A DNA stretch of 64,000 nucleotides from Caenorhabditis elegans. Taxonomy: Eukaryota; Nematoda; Chromadorea; Rhabditida; Rhabditidae. This document shows, piece by piece, positions 1 through 11,900 of the stretch (its first letter is position 1; every line of letters begins with the position of its first letter). The notes beneath the pieces are model-generated. The model saw only the letters and a program-made list of their open reading frames with translations, searched no databases and was not told the DNA's origin. Both the position numbers and the translations under genes were made by a program. The stretch is from assembly GCF_000002985.6 (NCBI RefSeq), contig NC_003281.10, positions 5,022,001 through 5,086,000 on the forward strand, written 5' to 3'.

Positions 1-46
1 ATACTTCCCGATTGTATAAAAGCCATTAAAATGTAATCAACTTCAG

Positions 47-1107
47 ATGAAATCTTCATCGTCTTGGAAAAATCGGCCATCCTCGTCTTCTTATAGGAAT
101 CCTAAATTTTTCGGAGGTAACTAAAGTTCAAGAGAAATCATTTTTTAATCAAATAATTTCAGCGAATCCCTATCAAGTATCCGATTTGGGTGCATGTCAA
201 AGTGAGTTTTCACTTTTTTTGGAAACAATTTATTCACAATCAGCTCTTACAATTTGTAACATCACAGAAAAATTATAATAATTTTTTTTAGGTTACGGTA
301 ACCAATCGCACCAACCTACTGTGTACGATGTAACTTACATTGAAAATCTGCGAAAACGATTCAACAGTCAACAGGATGAGCGGAGAAGTGTCAGAAATAA
401 TGAAAAATTGGGAAGCGAGACACGGCATATTCACAGAAGACTAAAAGAGTACGATTTTGAACCAAAAATTAAATTATTCAATTTCAGAAATCATTAAGCA
501 AACAATCGTGTCGAGACCGGGTACAGTATCTTCGGCACAAACATTGCAAATTTTCACGTCTGGATAATATAAATCTTTAAAATCTCCCTTTTTCAGAAAT
601 ACTCAGCCATGTGATCTGAGTACTCTCACCTGTCTTGTCGGATGCTGTGGAAGATCATTCGAACGAATCGAGGTGCTAGCATTCCACGTGTCATATGCTC
701 ATCAAGATGTAATGTCTGCTGAATCAAACAATTTGACATGCTTGTTGTGTGGAAAGAAATGGACGACCGTTCGAGTATGCTATTATCAATTGCTTCTTCT
801 GAAAAATAATACTTTCAGAGAAAAATAATGCACCTTTCACTTGCACATCGAGAAATCGGCGAAGAGCATAACAGTCAGTGTATGCTTCAAGTGGAATCGG
901 TTATTGCTCCAAATGCACCAAAGGCTCGGAGATTGGTAAAGGCTAGGATGGCTTATGATGATAATAGGTTGGTTTTTGACTCGATTATAATTTATTTTTA
1001 AATTTTCAAAATCTTTCAGACCGCCTGGTGACCCTAAATATGATGGATTGGATCCCTTCTTGGAAAGTGATAATCCCGAAGATGATGAATATACTTATGA
1101 CACTTGA
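47..1107 (+). CDS. Two-C2H2-zinc-finger protein, 5' end possibly incomplete
   Basis: Six exons: 47-116, 163-201, 292-448, 597-774, 819-967, 1020-1107. They join in phase to a 226-residue protein. The N-terminal 90 residues are polar and low in complexity. Two C2H2 fingers follow: C101, C106, H119, H124 and C137, C140, H153, H158. The C-terminus is acidic. A tempting extra exon at 488-520 was left out because it brings an in-frame stop; skipping it joins residues Lys-Glu to Asn-Thr-Gln cleanly. The ATG at 47 directly follows a TTCAG acceptor, so it is either a trans-splice start or an internal exon with more exons upstream of the window. AATAAA lies at 1134. The stop is only 156 bases before coq-10, which suggests a shared operon. 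The molecular role is unknown; nucleic-acid binding is inferred from the fingers. Confidence 0.82.
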
Positions 1108-1263
1108 CGTTGTTAATTTTCATGAAAAATCCTAATAAACGGGTAAATTCTGATGATTTTTTCCCTGATTTCAATTGATCCCTTACAATCGTATAAATCG
1201 AGCCACTAAATTTTTGTATCTGTTCTCATGAATTTTTTTTTGAAAAACAAACTTATCAAATAG

Positions 1264-1974
1264 ATGTTATTGCGTCGTCTCGGGCAAAACCTGATCCTAA
1301 ATCAGAGAAGATTTTCCAGTGAGATGGCATACTCGGAAAAACGATTGATTGGGTAAGTAATTTGAAGTATTTAGACGTCGAAAATTATTTAAATTTTTAG
1401 ATTTTCCCGGGACGAAATGTTTAAAGTCGTGTCTGATGTATCCGATTATCACAATTTTGTTCCATGGTGTCGGTCGTCTACAGTAACCCACGAGCACGAA
1501 AGCTCACAGATTGCGACGCTGGAAATTGGGTTTCCACCACTTTCAGAGAAATATTCGAGTCGTGTGATTCACATTAAGCCATCTGTTGTTCATGTTAGTT
1601 TATTCAAAGATTTCTAAGAAGGTTTCGGTTTTCGATATTCTATGTGTTTACAGTCTGTCGTCATAGAAAATGATAATCTCTTCCGCACACTTGACACTAC
1701 GTTCCGGTTTGGAAAAGTTCGTTCCATCAATTTTTGTTAAACCTCTATTAACGTTCACCTTTTTCAGGGAAAACCATCTGTTGAACGCTCATGTACTCTT
1801 CACTATGACTTAGTTTTTGAATTCGAGTCAGCTTTTCACTCAAGAATCGCTCATCTTTTCTTCGATAAAGTCGTAAAAACTATGGTTTCAGCATTTTTGC
1901 ACCGCGCTGAAAAGCTTTATGGACCACCGGAATTCCCACACTCACCACCGCAGGTTTTACAGTACAAATCTTGA
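1264..1974 (+). CDS. coq-10: Coenzyme Q-binding protein COQ10 (START domain), mitochondrial
   Basis: Four exons: 1264-1352, 1401-1593, 1654-1716, 1768-1974, giving 183 residues. Residues 1-20 are Arg-rich without acidic residues, like a mitochondrial targeting peptide. The rest is the COQ10/polyketide-cyclase START-like fold, beginning at a family-typical segment (FSRDEMFKVVSDVSDYHNFV) and ending with the family's phenylalanine-rich helix. COQ10 proteins bind coenzyme Q in the inner mitochondrial membrane and are needed for efficient Q synthesis and respiration (family knowledge). The ATG is immediately preceded by an acceptor (AAATAG), and the U-rich gap behind the upstream gene's AATAAA is what one expects of an SL2-trans-spliced downstream operon gene; that reading is inference. 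Confidence 0.95.
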
Positions 1975-3404
1975 TTTTTTTAAACTTAGTGACACTGTAA
2001 TCAGAGTATTTATTTGTAAATTTTAAATTTTTTTTTCTTGCTTCTTAAATAAAAATGTAGATTCAAACTTTTATGTTCTAATTGAATAAAAACTAGCCGT
2101 TTCAGCATCGGTATCCTTATTTTTCACTATTTTTCTCAATATTTTTCTGCGGTAGCGAAACACCGATGTCCCGTTTTCTTCGCAAAATTTCGAATCATTG
2201 GGCTTCGCTTCTTCGCTCTTGTCCCGTTCTTCTTTCGTTTGCATCTTTTTTTCAACTCTCACTTTCAAATTAATATGGATTAAAACTCGTTTCGATTAAA
2301 ATCTTGAAGCGAGTTCATCCGAATTTGTACAAATAATTGTATTGAACATTTAAAGACACATTCCTTATCTAAAAGCGACGTACCATGCTTTTTGAAGTCA
2401 ATTAATTTTTCGGGAATTGCTCTTTAATATAATTTCTCATACTTAAAAAAATTCCTCACTATCAGAACAAGTAAAAACCTCCTGGCTCCCGTCAGCCGTT
2501 TCACAGCAAGAATCAATTGCTGGCAGCTACGAAAATGTTCTCTGCGCCTCTTCACACTCACCCGGTCGCTGCGAGACCCGCGCAAAATCGATTGACACGC
2601 CTCTACCACGCGCTTTTGTCTCTCTTGCCTGTTTTCTGTCTCTTTCGTTCATTTCTCCCAGTTTTCTTCAAATATAACGCCGTTTCTTTGCAATTTTCTC
2701 TATATGTGCTTTTGCTAACTGATTTTGTCATCTTATTTTAATTAAAATTACTTGCTAATACACATAATTCTTGTACATGTTCCCCTCCATCATCTCCTTT
2801 TACCAATTTCCTTCATTCCATCCACAATCTCTCTCTCTCTCTGTTTTTACCTCCTCGTTTCTTGTTGCGTTTATTGATCCATTTTTTCACGTCACTAATC
2901 AATATTTTCCAGATACGCCGGACTCGACTCGAAAGACAGCGCGCAGACTGTTTGGTGCGAGAAGAGGCGGACCTCAGACGGTGTGCAGTCACCCTTTAAA
3001 AAATATACATTCCCTTCCCATTCCCCTATCCCCCTTCCTTTTATGATTTTGTCCTCATTTTCTCTAAAAAATAATAAAAATATATGGAAAGTCACTTTGT
3101 CAGCTAGACTTTGGGTTTCTTGACTACTCTTCAGTTGCGATTAGCATAATATTCGCGCTTGTTGTATCAAGCTGTTGGCTCGCCTGCGCGTTTGGAGCAT
3201 CACAACTTCCTGTATGTTCGTGCGGAAGTTTTGAAGCTGCCCGCCGTTATTTAGTTTTTGCTCGGGACGGTGCTATAATCTCGTTGACTTCTCCCGTTGT
3301 ATTTTTCACGCAGTTTTTATTTTTCAAAAATAATTAATTTCAGCACGTGAAAACGAATATCCGGGTTATTTTATTCACCTTCGTAAATATCACAATCAAT
3401 ATTC
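1975..3404. other. Intergenic region upstream of pcf-11
   Basis: I see no convincing gene. The open frames on both strands are short and lack splice partners. The stretch holds a CT run near 2830, a TCGCTGCGAGACC motif at 2566-2578 that recurs elsewhere in the window, and a GC-rich island at 2913-2980 bounded by TTTTCCAG and GTGTGC, which could be an untranslated 5' exon. It probably carries the pcf-11 promoter and leader. Confidence 0.5.
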
Positions 3405-6400
3405 ATGATGGAATCGGTCGAATCGGCAGCACGAGACTATCGTGAGACGTTGGCCGAATTGAGAAACAACAACAAGACTCAAATAAATCTGCTAACTATT
3501 CTGGCTGACGACTTCAAAAAAGCAGCTCCACAAATTGTTGAAGTTATTGAGCGGCATCTGACAACGTGTTCTCCTTCACAAAAACTGTTAGTGATGTACG
3601 TGTGTGATTCGATTTTGAAGAACGTTAAGAAGCCGAACGATTATGATGCACTGTTTGCAAGGAAAATCGTAAGCATGTTCGAGCATGCTTTCCGACAGGT
3701 AATATATCAAAATTAAAAAACATCGGTCTGTCTAATCTAAGCCTTCCATGAGGGTGAGTTTTTACCCTCCCTACCCTACCCTCTGCCCTACCCTACCCTA
3801 CCCTATGCCCTGGTTTTACCCTGTATTAATTCATTTTTAACGTTTTCTTAGAAATTTCATTTCTAAAAACGAAAATTTTACAAATAAAGCGAATAATGCT
3901 TAAAATTCGTATTATTACGTGAAGGCATAGGGTAATGTGTCCATAAAATACCCTGTTCGGGTAAAGGGTAAAAAAGGGTATCAACGTGCCCTACCTTTTT
4001 TTTACCCTCACGGAAGGCTTAGTCTAATCTAGCAAAGCACGCAAAAATGCAATCCAACAACGTTTCGCCAGCTTTCATTGCGGTAGTTAACAGATTTTTC
4101 GCGCGCCTTTTTGGATCTAGAAGATAAGGTCAAAACTTTCTCAGCTACAGACCGGGTCTTGTCGCGATTGAGTACCGTAGTTTTCCACAAAATGTCCTGA
4201 GAAGTTAAAACGTTTTGTTTCCAATTTCGGTGTAAAACTTTTTCCTGCTACTTCGCACGACATTTTAGCGCGTATAGCTGAGAAATTTAAATGAAGTTTC
4301 GCAAAAAATATCTACAAAGTATGTCACGTTAATTTCGCTTGCAATTATTTTTCGAAATCATTTTGAATTCTAAACATTTCAGGGAGATGAAAGAATCCGT
4401 ACATCGTTGTACAGGATACGAGTCACATGGGCCAGCACCACATTGTTCATGCCTTCAAAGTTATATGAGCTTGACATGAAGGTAAACTTTCAATTTCAGA
4501 TCCTGAAATCGAGCTACGATTTCGCAATATCATTGCTAATGATATTAATATTTGTATTTCAGATCAATAAGCTTGACCCAAATTGGCCAATTTCAAATCC
4601 ACAGACTGGTCGTGCACTTCGTGATGATCCACAAGTTATGGCTCCTTCTCAGAGTAGACCAGCAGGCAATGCCACCAGTCCAGCGGCTTCCACGTCAACG
4701 AATCGTGTATTTGTGAACCCAAAGTTCATAGGTTCATCCACACCTGGTGCAGCATCAGCATCAAAGACGGTCGTGGAAAAAACGGTAAAATATTCTTGTG
4801 AACTTTTATTTTCACACGTTTTTCAATGTATCACTTTCTATGTTTTGTCTTTATTTTTCCACATATCATCTGATCGTTTATTTATTATGAAAAAAAAAGA
4901 AATGCTTTATCTATCATTTTTCACCGGAATCATGGAAGTTGAGAAAATAAGCGACAGAATTGGCAAAAAACACAATATTCTTCGTCACTGTTCAAATAAA
5001 TTATTTCCAATTGGGTGGGATATTTGTTGAAACCGCTTATGTTATTACAGAAATCACCTGGCACAGTAAACAAGGAAAAGCAAGTGAAGAAAGAACCAAA
5101 ACAGGATCCACTGTAAGTTTAATGTCTTAGGCGTGTCTTGGTGTTACAATTTGGTATGTAATGAGAAGAATCGATGTTTTAATTTTGAAAAAAAGTAATT
5201 CAGAAACAAAATGAATGAAAAAAAAAATAAAATAAATCTGTGTGAAAGTGTAACATTGAATAAAATTTCACAGTAATTTTGTCATGATCAGCTAGTCCGA
5301 AATAACACGCTTAAAAGATTAGTTTTATTTCAGTTAACAAAACATTTTTTCCAGTGACAAACTACTTCCATCAAGCTCTGCATCCAAGACATCATCATCA
5401 CCGGCTGGATTGAAGCGAAAATCAGCACCATCCGAGCATCCAAATGCTCCGATTCGCAAGAAGCCACAACAACCACCAAAGCCACAGACAGCCATTGATG
5501 AGGATCTCAGATCTATAAGCTTGACGAAGAAGCCGCCAGTTCCATCAGCACAAGATCAAGATTTCCGACCAAAGACTTTGAAGTGAGTATTTAGTCTAAA
5601 CTGTTTTAAAAATCGAAAATTTTGCAGGCCAACATCAGTGATAGGATCTCACGCATTTGCCCCTGTAGCTGCTCCGATCCGTCCTATGATACCTGTGCCA
5701 CCACCTGTTTCAGTGGCTCCATTTGTGCCTGCTCCGCCACTTTCGTCTGCTCCTCCATTCCAACATCCTCAACAACATCATCCACAACTTCCACCTCCAC
5801 CAGTTCATCAAGGAATGGGAAGAGGATATCATCATAATTCGCCTCCACAAGATCCGGCACCAATCGTTCCAGTTCAAGCTCCACCTCCACAGCAACACCT
5901 TCCAGCTCCAGAGAACGTTTACTCGTCAGAACAACCGAAACTCGATGTTCCAGCCAACAACCGTATCTTTGTCGATGGAAAAGCTTATGAAGTGATGTTT
6001 GTCGATGATACTGCAGTTATCGAGCGTGGTGGTGCTCCACATCGTATTTATTTCGCTGGACCGCCAAGAAACCTCGTAATTGATGGAATCCCACACTTGC
6101 TTCAGTTTGACACTCCAACTCAAATTGACATATTAGGATCAAAGCATATGGTCAAGTTCGGAGCACCATCCCGCGAACTTTACATTGGTGGTCACCCATT
6201 CAAAGGTAAATACACATATTTTCACAGTTTTTAATTCATATTCGAACTTTCAGGTCAATTTGGAGGACCACCGATCATTGCAACGATCAATGGACGTCGT
6301 CATGAGATCCGATTGACTGGAAGTGCTCCAGAAGTTCGCATTGAGCCTGAGCCAGCATATCATCTTACTCATTTCTTGCACAAAATGCGCGAGGAGAAGA

Positions 6401-7343
6401 AGATTGAAATTGCATCGGAGAAGCCGGAGAAGAAGGAGGATTGGCTCTCATATCTGAAAAATTTGAGAACTCGTAATATATTGCCAGCTCCGGCCAGATC
6501 GCCATCTTCGCCACGCAACCAGACTCCACCACCAGCTAATCTTCCAATTCCGGGAATGAATAATGCTGGACAGGTAATTAACTATCAGGATTACAGTCTC
6601 TTAAATAATTTATTGTTTTCAGAGAGGAGGTTATCATAACCGTCATCAACCACAACAGAACGCTAGATGGGGTGGAGCGAATAAACAGCAGAATATACCA
6701 CCACCACCATCTGATCCATCTCCAATTGGAAGTGGTGTTGAGAAGCGAAGTGCTCCACCGGCGGCCATCACAGATTTCAATATTCGTCTCTTGCAAATTC
6801 GTTACGACTCGGTCGTTGACGCGTTGATTACCAAGAGAGCCGACGCTTGCAAGTTTTGTGGAATGAGATTAGATGATTCTCAAGGAAAGTCAAAAGAATG
6901 GCAAGATCATATGGATTGGCATGTGAAGCAAAATTTGGCACGCCACGGGTCGAACAATTCGGCAGCTGTACCATATCGTCAGTGGTATCCATCGACATCC
7001 ACTTGGCTTACACCACGTGCATCTGATGAAACGAATGAGCAAGAAGCTGATAAACCCGAGGAACCACTTCCAGGAGTAGCATCTTCCGGTGTTAAAACCA
7101 AAGAATGTTCAGTTTGTGGTGAGAAGTTTGACGAGTATTATGATGATGACGAGGAAACGTGGCGATTAAGGGACACAGTTAATGTTCACGGAAAGGTGAA
7201 AATTTGTTATTCAAAACTCGTGAATTTATCAAGATTCATTACAGATTGTGCATTCTGCGTGTGCTTCCGACGCAGCTCGATCACTCGACAACTCATCATT
7301 CTTCAACGACAGTGACATCAAAAAAGAGGAGCCGTTCGACTGA
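3405..7343 (+). CDS. pcf-11: Pre-mRNA cleavage complex II protein Pcf11
   Basis: Ten exons: 3405-3698, 4383-4481, 4563-4784, 5051-5112, 5355-5582, 5628-6205, 6254-6573, 6623-7195, 7245-7343, all in phase, giving 824 residues (nine coding exons; a leader exon may lie upstream). Residues 1 to about 135 form the CTD-interacting domain, which binds phosphorylated RNA polymerase II tail, ending in the family motif LDPNWPI. A Pro/Gln-rich linker follows. Then comes a Gly/Phe-rich beta-strand repeat region with several FxGPP-type turns (about 330-490). Two zinc-finger modules close the protein: C677, C680, H697, H701, and a second CxxC followed by HxxxC near the end. Pcf11 couples 3'-end cleavage of pre-mRNA to termination of transcription in the nucleus. 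Intron 1 contains a foldback repeat. AATAAA occurs at 7630. Confidence 0.95.
3731..4030. repeat. Foldback repeat with CCCTA-rich core in pcf-11 intron 1
   Basis: The ends are inverted copies: TCTAATCTAAGCCTTCC on the left and GGAAGGCTTAGTCTAAT on the right, with ACCCT/AGGGT-rich runs just inside. The middle is AT-rich. The design resembles a non-autonomous inverted-repeat element. No reading frame is present. Confidence 0.8.
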
Positions 7344-7533
7344 ACATAATTGTTTTTTTATTGAGCCTTTTTGATGGGCATTGTCTAGTCATTGAAAATA
7401 TTAACAGAAATTATAAAATTCACCAAAAAATTCATTAAAGCATTTTTCCATATGCTTTAAAATTTTCAAGCATACCAAAGTTTTCCTGTTTTCTTGTTTC
7501 GTTATGGGTTTTTTAGTTTTCATTTAGCTTACA

Positions 7534-7558
7534 CCCCCCCCCCCCCCCCCCCCCCCCC
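7534..7558. repeat. 25-base poly-C/poly-G tract
   Basis: There are twenty-five consecutive C on the + strand, about 190 bases after the pcf-11 stop and before the first AATAAA at 7630, so it probably lies in the pcf-11 3' UTR. The opposite strand is a G-tract able to form a G-quadruplex. In C. elegans such tracts are the known targets of deletion when the DOG-1/FANCJ helicase is missing. Confidence 0.95.
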
Positions 7559-8573
7559 AACGTCCCAGACAATTTCAACAAATCTTGGTTGTGATTCCGT
7601 TTCAAAACCTCACCTATACATTTTCTATAAATAAAGCAAATTATTTTTAAAAATACCTTTTATATATATTTTTCCTTTTCCACCCTCCAATTTATCACAT
7701 TGAAAATAAAAATCATAAAACCCCCGTTTTTCAGAGTCGACGACTTCAATAATTTTTATTTGCTTTTTTAAAATTATTTTTTCGTTTTGTTTTTTTGGTC
7801 GAATAAATCTATTAAAATGGGAAATATAATTGTTTTTGTTCACATAACGAGAATTTCAGAGATGTAGGTTCTGGTCAATTCCGTAAATCACTGACACTCC
7901 AAAGTTATGAAATGCCGCAAAGACTACTGTAGGCAGTATCAATTGAATCAATTGTTAGAAACCTGTTTCGAGAAGTTTTGGAATATTCGTATTTCAACAT
8001 TTTATTGGCTCTAAATTGTTCAAAAATCTCAAATTTTGGAAAGTTTGGTAAGTTGCCAAAATGACTAGATACTTTTAAATATCTAACACGTTTTGGAGTT
8101 TGCTACGATATTCGGGTTTTTTGGATAATTATATTCATAAGTAAAAAATCGGATAAATGCTGTCAAAGTTGAAATAAACTATCCGAGGCTTTATCAAAAA
8201 ATCAATTGTTTTCAGAAATTCTGTGCATTTATTCAACTTTTTGTTCTCTGATTCCAATCTTCAATCTTCATTAAATACAACTTCATACAAATTTTTCTTC
8301 TTCACATCAAACACCGTTTGGTCCGTTTCCTTTCGTCGCTTGGAGACCTACATGGCAACATTGACTCCACGTGTATGTAGAAGAAGGGTCCCATTCTCCA
8401 CGCTTTACTACACTCTATACTGAATTTTCCATTTATTTTCTTGTCCTTTTCATTTTAAAAACATTTTTCCGTTCGGATTTGTTTACAAATTTTGTTCTCT
8501 CTGATAGAAGTATTCAATTATTATACTTTTAATCTGTAAATTAAAAAAAAAAACTAAATCCTTTTCTCATATC

Positions 8574-8763
8574 ACGGGAACAATAAATCATGAGAATGCG
8601 TACTTGGTGCATTTTATTTGACGCGCGATATCTCTTATCGAAAACTACAGTAAGAGCTTAAATATCTATTGTTATTTGAGTTCTTACTGTAGTTTTCGCT
8701 AAGAGATATCGCGCGTCAAATAAAATGCACCAAGTACACATTCTCATGATTTATTGTTCCCGT
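8574..8763. repeat. Foldback (palindromic) repeat upstream of klp-6
   Basis: Two arms of about 85 bases are reverse complements with few mismatches. The left arm starts ACGGGAACAATAAATCATG and the right arm ends CATGATTTATTGTTCCCGT. They are separated by an AT-rich loop of about 18 bases. The arms include ACTTGGTGCATTTTATTTG and GCGCGATATCTC. It looks like a short non-autonomous inverted-repeat element. Confidence 0.9.
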
Positions 8764-8948
8764 AATACCAACCAATTATTGCGACGCAATACCTTCATAT
8801 ACATTTTTTAATTTTAAAAATTTTTTTTAAAATATAGTTGAGATCCTTGTTGTAGTACGGTAGTAGTACGAAGATATTCCAATGTTTCTTTAAAAAAATT
8901 TTCCAACCAAATTTAGTTCTAAATTTATTAGTTGAACTTTTCAGAATA

Positions 8949-11900
8949 ATGGGAAAGGGTGACTCCATAATCGTAGCAGTTCGGGTTCGACCTTTCAATG
9001 ATCGAGAAAAGACAAGAAATTGCAAATTGGTAATTGAAATGCCAGATGAGGAAACAACAGTTATTCGAGATCCTAAAACAAACGATGAAAAACGATTTAC
9101 ATATGATCATTCATATTGGTCACATGATGGTTTCTCTGAAAAGAAAAATGGATATTTGGAACCTACGGATCCTCATTATGCGGATCAGGTATATATTATT
9201 AAGACTCCTTCTTCCGATTTGAAAATAATATAATTTCAGAGACGAGTTTTCGAAGATCTTGGCAGAGGTGTTCTTGCAAATGCATGGGCTGGATACAACT
9301 GTTCATTATTTGCTTATGGACAAACTGGAAGTGGAAAAAGTTATTCAATTGTAGGCTTCAAAAACAATAAAGGTAAACTGTAAATTCTATTTTAACTAAA
9401 AATTCCAAAAATGATAAGTGGTCTGAAGGTATCGAGAAGGCTGTGTATGTGTGTCAACTTACAAGCGCGGTCCGGCCACTGCACCACGCGGTCGCTTTTG
9501 TCTGCTACCTTTCGGTCCTGAACCATCCACGACTCCTTATGCACCCGGGACTAACCGCCTTCCGACAGTTATCCCCTGGTGACGTAGCGCTTGGCACGGA
9601 CGCTCGGTCGACGTAGACGACGACATACACAGGACTCCTCCTCTCACTCCATCCACACTTATCTACCGTCAAGAAGCTGACTCACAAGCGCCCGCCACGA
9701 CGCTCGGTGGTTTTTCGCAACCAACTGGGAAATATAAGCGAGAGGCAAATGGAGAGAGTGAACAAGAGAAGAGAACACAGAGTGGCCGTCCTAGACCCTG
9801 CAGAGGCCATCACGCCTAATATTTGCCAATTTGCGCGCGTGAGTGGTGTTGCAGGGATTTTAAAACATAGGCTGCCTGCCTTAGACTTACTAAAACAGTA
9901 TAAATGTGCATATTTCATTTCTATAATGTCTCGTAGGACCTATAAAACGTCGGGCGCAAGAGAACACGACTCATTATCTTCTAGAATTCTACTGGGCACC
10001 GATAACATTGGGATTTAAATTTTAAAATTTTTTGCAGGAATCGTGCCAATAGTTTGTGAGGAACTATTCAAGCAAATTGCGGATAATAAAAAGAAAAATA
10101 TGCAATTCGAAGTTTTCGTTTCAATGATGGAAATCTACTGTGAAAAAGTTCGAGATCTTCTAAGTTCAACTCCACCGCCAAAAGGTGGTCTGAAAGTGAG
10201 AGAGCACCCAAAAAATGGGTTCTACGTGGAAAATCTAACAACAGTCCCGGTGAACAGTTTCAAAGAAATTGAAGCAAAAATTGAAGAAGGAACGAAAAGT
10301 AGGACTATTGCGGCAACACAAATGAATGCAACAAGTAGTAGAGCTCACACAATTGTGAAAATAACATTTAATCAGAAATCTAGTAAGCAAGCTGGAGGTA
10401 CATCGATGAAGAAAAGTGAGATTAATTTGGTGGATTTAGCTGGAAGGTTCGTTTTTTCTTTCCGGCAGGCTTTGATGCCTGCCTCAAGCCTACCTACTTT
10501 TCATACCAAAACACTTGAAAAAGCTACAAATTTTTTGAAAATAACATGTTAAGTACAGTTTTTGCAAATTGCTATATTTTGTGGTCTTTTTGAGTAATTG
10601 CGAGCATTGCTACAGGTTCTAATACCTACAATATTAAAATACAAAAAAACTGTTGAAACACAATTAAAATATAGAAAGCAGGGTGTGCGGCAAACCTCAA
10701 AATTCGCCGAGCTCGGCAAACGGCAAATTGGCAAATTTGCTGCACACCTCTGATGGAAAGCATAGAAAAAACATTGATATTTAAATGATGTGCAATAAAA
10801 ATATTTACCACATATCGATAATTATATTGATTTTCAGCGAACGTCAATCTGCAGCTGGAACTGAAGGAGATCGTTTGAAAGAGGGAATTGTTATCAATCA
10901 ATCACTGACAACACTTGGAAGAGTTATAAAAGCTCTTCATGATTCACAAAAGGCTAAAAGCGGAAAGAAAACACAAATTCCATATCGAGATTCTGTACTG
11001 ACTTGTTTGCTGAAAAACGCACTTGGTGGAAATAGTAAAACTATTATGGTAAGGAATTATAGTTGAATTGGTTATTTTTTAATACAAGTTATTTTAGATC
11101 GCAGCAATATCTCCAGCAGATATCAATTTTGAAGAAACACTTTCCACGTTGAGGTAGGATATTCAATTGTTTTTATTTTTCTTTGAGCCTGAGTTCTAGG
11201 CACAAAATAACCGGCCTGCTTGTCTACATACTTACCTACTGAAAAGGTATTTATGAACCTTTCGTTTCTTATAGTTTTTGAACTTCTATGAGATTAATTG
11301 AAATTGCAAGGCCGTAGACAGGCGCGTACGCAGGCAATCACAAACACCTGAATACTAGCAACTAGAGTTACGCAACAACCAACTTTCAATAAATTCAGAT
11401 TTGCTGATCGTGCAAAGTCAATTAAAACGAATGCAGTGGTTAACGAGAATCAAACAGAACGAGCTCTTCGTGAACTCCGAGAGGAGAACCTTCGTCTTCA
11501 AAGTCAAATCCAGGGTGGAACTGCAGGAGATGCCAGTAATGAAGAAATCGAGAAACTTCGACGCCAACTGGCTGAAAATCAAAAAGAAATGGAAGAAATG
11601 GAGAAATCCTGGCAACAGAAAATCGCAGAAGAAGCAGCCAAACATGCCAGTGGAGCAAGTGAAAAAGTGGAGATGGAGGCGAAGAAGAAGAAAATGTGTC
11701 ATTTATGGAATCTGAATGAAGATCCTGCATTGACAAATGTCATTGTTCATTTTATTCCAGTCGGAGAATCCGTGGTTGGGAATAAGCCAACAAGTTCTGG
11801 AAACTTTATTCAAATGAGTGGATTGTCGATTCTTCCACAGCATGTTACACTAAAGAATGATGGAAATAATCAAATACATTTAAGTCCTTGTTCAGAGGTT

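Larger units (their letters stand above)
7344..8948. other. Intergenic region between pcf-11 and klp-6
   Basis: It contains the presumed pcf-11 3' UTR with a poly-C tract, AATAAA at 7630, AT-rich filler, and a foldback repeat at 8574-8763. No open frame here has coding character. The klp-6 promoter should lie between the foldback and 8948. Confidence 0.6.

Noticed and set aside
488-520. Possible extra exon in the zinc-finger gene
   Set aside because: In the required phase it contains an in-frame TAA; skipping it joins the flanking exons perfectly.
5622-5898. Several overlapping frames in the pcf-11 Pro/Gln region
   Set aside because: They are low-complexity shadows of the CCA/CAA-rich exon 5628-6205.
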